DNA from: Rhynchopus sp. YZ270_cl-10
Lineage: Eukaryota > Euglenozoa > Diplonemea > Diplonemida > Diplonemidae
Length of the DNA stretch: 64,000 nt
Direction of reading: 5' to 3'
Assembly: GCA_964035575.1 (NCBI GenBank)
Contig: OZ037889.1
Coordinates: 248,001-312,000, forward strand
Within the stretch, counting starts at the first letter, position 1. Every line of letters begins with the position of its first letter. Both the position numbers and the translations under genes were made by a program. The notes under the pieces were generated by a model. The model saw nothing but the letters and a program-made list of their open reading frames with translations. It was not told where the DNA came from and made no database searches. Below, one piece after another: positions 61,830 to 64,000 of this stretch.

Positions 61830-64000
61830 TCATCTTCTTCCATTCATGATGTGCTCCGCTCCTTCTTCACCTGCACCGTACGTTGCTGCACCTTCCTGCC
61901 TCGGTGGTTGCCACTCACCCCCTCCCTTGGGTACCGCCCACTGCGACTCACCTTGGGTGTGTTCCGTGCTGTATTGCTGACTGTACTCACGCCTGTTATA
62001 TGAGGATTCAAAAGAGAAAAAAACGTTGACTTGAAATACAAAGGCCTCTCGTGAACAGTGTACCTTGGTACATGATGTATTGATTGCACCGGGTGGACCC
62101 TCACCTGGTAGTACATCCATTTCGTGGCTTTCATCTGATATGTGCTACTCCCGCTTTCATTCATCAGATGAAAGGGATTAAATTATGTATTATTGTGAAT
62201 GCAGGGTAATGAGTCCTAAAAAAAGATCGGGTCTTTTGTTTGTGCGCTCAAAGCCAGAAAACAAAAAGGTGAAAAAAATTGTGTTAAACTGAAGTACGGT
62301 TGTGGTTAATTGAGTACTCAAAAAGAAACAAGGGCGCTTCTGTCTTTTTCAATCCGTTTTGTTTGCCCTGCAGCGCTGCCTCCAATCTTTTTAGAATTGC
62401 TTTATCAAAAAAGATGGGTTGCATACCACATAGCGTCACCAGAGTATTCCCCCGAGAAGCCGTACCCACTGCTTCCGTCCTGTGTGTGCGGTGTGTACAT
62501 CTGCTCCTTGGCTTGCTGCTGCTGAGGCGGCGGCTGCTGTTGTTCTTGCTGGGGAGGGCCGCTGATGGAGTCCAGAATCCTGAAAAAAAATGGTGGTTTT
62601 TTTGTCTGCATATTTCTAAAACGATAGCTTTCAATGCCAGGTGGGCAAAAAAAAATGATCTCTCGCATTTTGTGAAGTGTTCGAGCTGACAGAGTGATAG
62701 ACCTTCCACTCTACAGCCGTCTCACCATGCTTGGTTTTGTGGGGAGCGTGCGGGGACGAAAAGGGAAATCCCTTGCATTCCCCCCACACGCCCCCCTCTA
62801 GCAGATGATAGCGGACTCACAGTGCACGACAGACCTTCGCGCTGATAGTGAGATAACGGCATCTGCAGTTCTATCAATGTTATCTTTTTTTCAAAAAATA
62901 ATTGTCATACTTTCTGCAGATATGGCTGTAGCGGCATCGTGGGCCGTATGGGCAGCTGCGGGAAGCGTGCTCCCGGCAGACGTGTTTGTAGGAGAGGTTG
63001 AGGTTGATCGATGAGAGCGATTCGTTCACCTGGTCCATGAGGCCATCCGTCATGCCCACAAGCTTTGGGTTCAACGAGAAGCGCCCTGTGCCATCCATGT
63101 TGGTGCCGTTGATGTAGATCTGCTTGTACTTCTGGATGCTCGTCTTGAAGTACTCCTCCTGCGAGTCCGGGTCGCCGTGCTGCATGCAGCAGGTCTTCTC
63201 GTCCTGGCGGTGTGTCGGGTCCTGTGTCTGGGTCTGCGGCTGTGTCTCGTACCCTTGCTGTGCGGCCTGGTACTCAAACCCTGCAGGCTGGTTCCACGCA
63301 CCGTTTGCTGCCTGCCATTCCCGCCCCTCTTCTGGGTATGTAGGTGCGGTGGCGGTGCTGCTGCCTCGGTAGTAGATCTGTGGGTTGGTGGGTTGGTGGG
63401 TGATGTGTGGGGGTAATGAGATGCGGGCTGGTATTGTGTGTTGGTGAAACGGTGTGATGAGTGTTTCATGACAGCCATAAAGTAGTGGGGTTGTGCGAGA
63501 GTGAAGTGTCGATCAAGAGGCTTTAATTTGAACATCATGAAGAGTCTGGTGTGTAACATACCCACTGTCCGTTGGCCTCGTACACCCCAATATGCGGCAT
63601 GTAGGCAGTGATCTGCTCGCTGAGGGCGTCTGCAATAGAAGGGGTTTGATGTTTGTGTTGTGTTGTGTTGTGTTGCACATACTCATCCGGGTCTCATCCC
63701 AGGCAAGCTTCTGCAGAAGTTGGGTGATGCTGATCTCGCCTGTCTCGGGGATGTTGCGTTCGATCTCGTCGATGACCTGTGGTAGTGTTGTTGTGTTTTG
63801 TGTACGACACACACAGAAGTGGCCCCGAAGGGTTGTCTGCTGTGGCTTGGGCCCCGTGTTCAGGAATAACCCAAAGAAGCTCACACAACGCACCATCCCC
63901 ATACCTGCTGGTCGCAGAACTGGAACGCCTGCTGCTCCTGGAACTGAGAGTACTGCTGGTGCGGCGACTGTGCCTGCGAGTTCTCCGAGAGGCTTCCGCG
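61830..64000 (-). CDS. CCCH zinc-finger, Gln-rich RNA-binding-like protein, partial (346 aa seen), six exons
   Basis: Exons 64000-63905 (5' end outside), 63776-63683, 63629-63562, 63377-62911, 62579-62427 and 61992-61830. Introns 128, 53, 184, 331 and 434 bp, all GTATG...CAG; phases are consistent through to the stop. The first visible exon is Gln-rich (QQYSQFQEQQAFQF). Exons 2-3 give a compact predicted helical domain (EISITQLLQKLAWDETRMNA, EQITAYMPHIGVYEANGQWI), perhaps winged-helix-like. Exon 4 ends in a C-x7-C-x5-C-x3-H finger (CREHASRSCPYGPRCRYSH), typical of RNA-binding CCCH proteins. The tail is Gln/Pro then Gly/Glu-rich. Likely acts on mRNA; target unknown. The 434-bp intron contains an S3 repeat. 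Confidence 0.85.
62030..62102 (-). repeat. Dispersed repeat family S3 (representative) in an intron
   Basis: Core on the plus strand: GACTTGAAATACAAAGGCCTC, then CGTGA, CAGTGTACCTTGGTAC and GGGTGGACCC. Other copies start near 16020, 30755, 36685, 37303, 38232 and 51712, all in the same orientation. Shares the CCTCTCGTG block with S2 and S4, so S2, S3 and S4 may be branches of one family. Confidence 0.6.

Overview
The window is nuclear DNA from a flagellated microbial eukaryote (protist). The evidence is twelve protein genes, of which seven carry 18 small spliceosomal introns that I can place by frame arithmetic. All 18 donors begin GTA (15 begin GTATG) and all acceptors end in AG. A TTC25/ODAD4-like outer-dynein-arm docking protein indicates a motile cilium. 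All twelve host genes read from the minus strand, and pyrimidine tracts precede several start codons. That polarity recalls the directional gene clusters of euglenozoans (diplonemids, euglenids) or dinoflagellates. It is an inference only; I saw no spliced-leader gene.

Layout by coordinate (the genes read right to left): 1-836, histone-mRNA stem-loop binding protein fused to a PB1 domain (3' end outside the window). 1690-4316, 843-aa coiled-coil protein. 5566-9708, TTC25/ODAD4-like protein. 9760-14340, repeat complex bounded by inverted repeats, with 9-bp and 5-bp satellites, followed by a G-rich 11-bp satellite. 16435-18040, second coiled-coil protein. 18642-19004, PAM16/TIM16. 19540-21144, B-box plus TPR-like protein. 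23783-24650, TIR element carrying a satellite. 24813-26096, WD40 protein. 27715-35622, four-domain voltage-gated cation channel of 2365 aa in five exons. 38805-48905, SAM-domain kinesin-13 whose first intron holds a stack of nested DNA transposons. 51618-54232, MINDY-3/4-like deubiquitinase. 55443-56270, Pro/Ser-rich protein. 56868-59102, a second, uninterrupted copy of the outermost transposon of the kinesin intron. 61830-64000, CCCH zinc-finger protein (5' end outside the window).

The genes do not form a pathway. Three relate to cilia or microtubules (TTC25, kinesin-13, coiled-coil proteins), two to RNA (SLBP, CCCH), one to mitochondrial import (PAM16), one to membrane excitability and one to ubiquitin. 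The most striking observations are the SLBP-PB1 fusion, a Cav-like channel with a zinc finger and a PDZ domain inside its II-III linker, an intron of about 8 kb made almost entirely of nested transposons, and satellites of different unit length that share one core. Spacers hold many short dispersed repeats, most in the same orientation as the genes and ending in a T-run on that strand.
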